From NCBI GenBank assembly GCA_008921705.1, contig VFFE01008422.1, forward strand, positions 2,361,263-2,425,262: 64,000 bases of DNA. The letters are read 5' to 3'. This document shows, in pieces, positions 60,904 to 64,000 of the stretch. Position 1 is the first letter of the stretch. Every line of letters starts with the position of its first letter. The notes under the pieces were generated by a model. The model did not search any database. It saw nothing but the letters and a program-made list of their open reading frames with translations, and was not told the DNA's origin. Origin of the DNA: Burhinus oedicnemus (taxonomy: Eukaryota; Chordata; Aves; Charadriiformes; Burhinidae). The position numbers and the translations under genes are program-made.

Positions 60904-63900
60904 AATGTGTCATGCAAGTACTTCTCTCAGGAGTCAGTAAATACATGAGCATCATTTCATCCTTCAGAGATCTATAACAGAAAAAATTCCTTGTTTATGA
61001 AGAATGACACACCATTTGAGATGAAAAGCTGTATCCAGACCCTGATTGTTTCTGTCTATAAGGTTCTCACAGGAAAACAGTAACTCTTCAGTAAAGACAG
61101 TGAAGAAAAAAAGCTCAGTGGTGCTTCTTGTGCTATAGAAGTTCCTGCTTTAATGAATACTGCCAAATTACACATCTCCCTAAAGTGCCATCTTTTTTTA
61201 TCTCTGTTAGTCAAGACTGTAAGTAGATTTCACCTTCTAGTTTCTTGCTGATATTTTTACACTTCTGTGTAATAAGACTATTGGGAGGTGATGGGAATGT
61301 ACCTTTTAATCTGTAGGACATGAGGCATATCATGGCATAACTGATGAAGACCGTACCAGGAGCAGGACACAAGGCTAAAGTGGAACAGGCCAGTTTTTTC
61401 TTCTTTCTTTCACAATATTCCCAAATTTTTAACACTAAAGAGAACAGTCTAGGATCCCAGTATAGCAGCATTTAAAGAACTAATGGCACCCCATGTTCAG
61501 GGTTTCCTACTCATTTGGCTGTCTCTCTTGATATAGATCAGGTTTGGGTTTTCAAATGCGCTTGTATGTATAGTACTTTGAGTTTCCAATTTTGAGAGTT
61601 TTTGAAAGATGACATCCCAGATATCAAGTGAGGCACCTGGAAAGCCTAAATAAACCCACAGAACACAATCTGATAAGTGCTGAGGACTACCAACCCAGGA
61701 TTACCTACAGATGCTCAGTATCTCAGAGACTTGCAAGCCCTCCTTCCTCACCTCCCTTCTCTTGCTCAGAGTGGTGGTGACCTTCAGTTGCTCAGAGAAA
61801 AACCAGAATTGCATACAGGCTGGGAATATTTGGTGAAGAAATGTAAGGTTTACTTTTTCATTATCTTTAGATCAAATATTCAAAGAAAATCAGTGCTGGA
61901 GTACTCCTTAAGCACAAAGATCTCCGCAGAAGAAATTTATCTTAATCCCAGAACCAAACTCTAGCAATAAAACCGTAGCCATGGCTCCCATAACCAACTT
62001 TCTGTCACTAGATGGCAGAAAAGCTCAAATGTTAACAGACATTTTGTTCTTGAGCTATAAAATCGGCAGTAACTATTGCTAATAAAATGCAATATTCTTT
62101 TAAAATGCATTTTTCCCTGTGTGCATACTCAATGGATGCTAATTTCTCCCATATTGTTTGCTATCAGTTCAGACAGATGAATGAAGAGTATTCATTTACA
62201 GTGACATCTTATTTAAATTTCTGAAAAAGTGCCTGTCAATGACAAAAAGTCCAAGGGAGCTGAAAGAAACCAACAGCAGTGAGATACAGTGGACTGTTTC
62301 ACAGAATATCTAGGAAATTGCAATATCCACCAGTTTATTTTGAATCTGGATGAAGGTAGTGTCTTCACTGTTAAATCACTTAAGAAAAGATTGTCGTATC
62401 ATGATTGTATACTGGTATTGTGACAGAGCTAGAGGCAATACAAAGTCCTAGTGTCCTTGTCCAGCTTTACAGAAATACTTCCACATCTCCCAAGATCTGA
62501 TATAACTATAAAATGAGATTCAGAAAGTACATCATTGAATTCACCACGGTAATACTTACACCTACATACCAGATAAGTAAATAAATAACCAAAAAGCTTA
62601 TCTCACAACCTTGTGTGCCCCTTCTCACTCTTGTCCCTGGATTTAATCTCTTTTTATGGTGTGGGTAATAAACTACTAGACTTTCAAAATGCAGAAGCCT
62701 ACTTGTCCCATAGCGCCTGTAATAGCTGAGCTCTTTGTCAGTAATCCTCTTCCGTTTTAGTAACAATAAAAGCCTCTGTCCATGATATTCCTAGCTCGGA
62801 TCTCCCCAGCTCTCTACAAGCCGAGCCCTTCAGGATAGATATCAAAAGCCTTCAGCAAGAGCCAAAGCAGGTCACATACCTACTTTGCATATCACATTTA
62901 AACAAACCTAAAGTCTAGGAATACAGTGTAAGTGTAATCATAAAAAACATGGGGCACAGTCCTGTATGAGCAAAACCTGCAAAGTGTTCTCCCTAGGCTA
63001 GCGGTAAATGATAAGAGGTAAATGATGGAGGGAAGGGGATGGGGCATTCACAAAACAGCAGTCCCAAAGGAACTAAGACCATAAAGCTGCAGCCAAAGAG
63101 GCCTCCAAGACACTTTATTTTCATTTTGTCTAAACATTTCTAACAGAAAAGTCTAAACATTAACAAATGTTCACCTTAGGAGACATGATACTCATATTTG
63201 TAGCTAGCAGTGAAGAATGTATGTCTTTTCTAGAATACTGCCATTTTATTGCGTCAAACATTTCACAGAGCCAGGCGCATCCAGGATTTTGTGGGGCACT
63301 TCCTGAGGGCCAATAGATAGAGAGGTCCCTGATTTCTTCACCTGCACAGCCACCCCCCAGCACTGCTACCAGGTCCCAGCTCTTGGTCCCAGCAGCCAGC
63401 CCACAGACCCCCCGCTTTGTGTCAACTGATTAAATGAATTCTATAAATTACAGTCTGAAGTTTGAATTACAGATTCTACAACTAACAAGCAAATTGAAAT
63501 TTTCTTGATTTCAAGTTTGCTTTGAAGCTTTGAAATCTACTTTTCATGACTTAAGTTTAATTTTACATAAACTTTTCTTCTAAAAAAGCAACTCTGCTTC
63601 AACATATACTTTGCAAATTAACCTAGCGATGAGCAAACATAGATGATAAAGACCCTGTCTTTTTCCTTCCACCTTGAACATAAAACATGCCTGAGTCACC
63701 AGTCAATAAGGTGGATATATCTATGCACACTGATCTTAAAAGGCAATCTTAAAAAGCAATACAAAACTTTTTCTCTCTGCAGATTTTGGACAGGGTTTAG
63801 GTAAGACTATTTTTTCTGTAGCAATATATTTTGCTTCTACTAGGCTTATTCCTCTCAATTTGGCTCACAAAGCATGGTCTTTAGTAACTATGATACGTTG

Positions 63901-64000
63901 CAAAAGTAGTAGGGATCTTAAGACGGGGCGAGAGAAGTGCCAGTGAGGGGCACTACCAGGGTAGGCTGATAACACCCCAGGGCTGGAAAGGGAAGGAAGG
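60904..64000. other. AT-rich non-coding stretch, no gene recognised
   Basis: Only chance frames of 95 codons or fewer. The last 90 bases (about 63910-64000) become more GC-rich and end at the window edge, so a feature could begin there but cannot be judged. Nothing else could be supported. Confidence 0.55.

Noticed and set aside
1..64000. CRISPR arrays, bacterial operons, tRNA or rRNA genes
   Set aside because: No regularly spaced direct repeats with unique spacers, no bacterial gene density, and no cloverleaf or ribosomal sequence recognised; the repeats present are those of a bird genome.

Overview
The window reads as bird nuclear DNA. The evidence is two CR1-type LINEs (one ending in the ATTCTGTG tail repeat typical of CR1), a provirus and a solo LTR of kinds I associate with avian genomes, and an otherwise AT-rich, repeat-poor background. 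I could not identify any intact host protein-coding exon, tRNA or rRNA, so the window is probably intergenic or deeply intronic. Two runs of exactly 20 N (45084-45103 and 59345-59364) are assembly gaps of unknown true size.

Layout. 1 to about 14.9 kb is AT-rich non-coding DNA with simple repeats. About 14.93 to 21.06 kb is a badly decayed endogenous retrovirus on the + strand. Its present order is: second half of protease plus the start of reverse transcriptase; then gag; then a second, overlapping protease piece; then, only about 60 bp later, a splice-acceptor-like tract, a 58-codon membrane-segment leader ORF and env; then a probable LTR-like 3' region. Most of pol (RT, RNase H, integrase) and the nucleocapsid zinc knuckles are not seen. 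About 21 to 40.4 kb is again largely featureless, apart from an imperfect hairpin at 30.1 kb, a G-rich purine tract at 32.9 kb and a GC-rich block at 33.5 kb.

40.4 to 43.1 kb is a composite repeat island: a GAAGC/GAAGA tandem array, a broken TOPORS-like RING-finger pseudogene on the minus strand, a degenerate minisatellite, a diverged + strand CR1 3' fragment, and a minus strand CR1 whose 3' end meets it tail to tail. 49.18 to 49.58 kb is a solo LTR. 51.6 kb carries a 35-nt poly(A) run followed by a GC-rich segment with a 210-codon ORF I do not recognise. 58.9 to 60.9 kb is a long + strand CR1 with part of ORF1, a gap, and the reverse transcriptase and C-terminal part of ORF2.

Nothing here looks like a working multi-gene system. 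The most unusual structure is the rearranged provirus, with duplicated protease sequence, no pol body, and a leader ORF whose stop overlaps the likely env start. All of its long genes are broken, so it is best viewed as a fossil. Coordinates of mobile-element edges are by eye and approximate.
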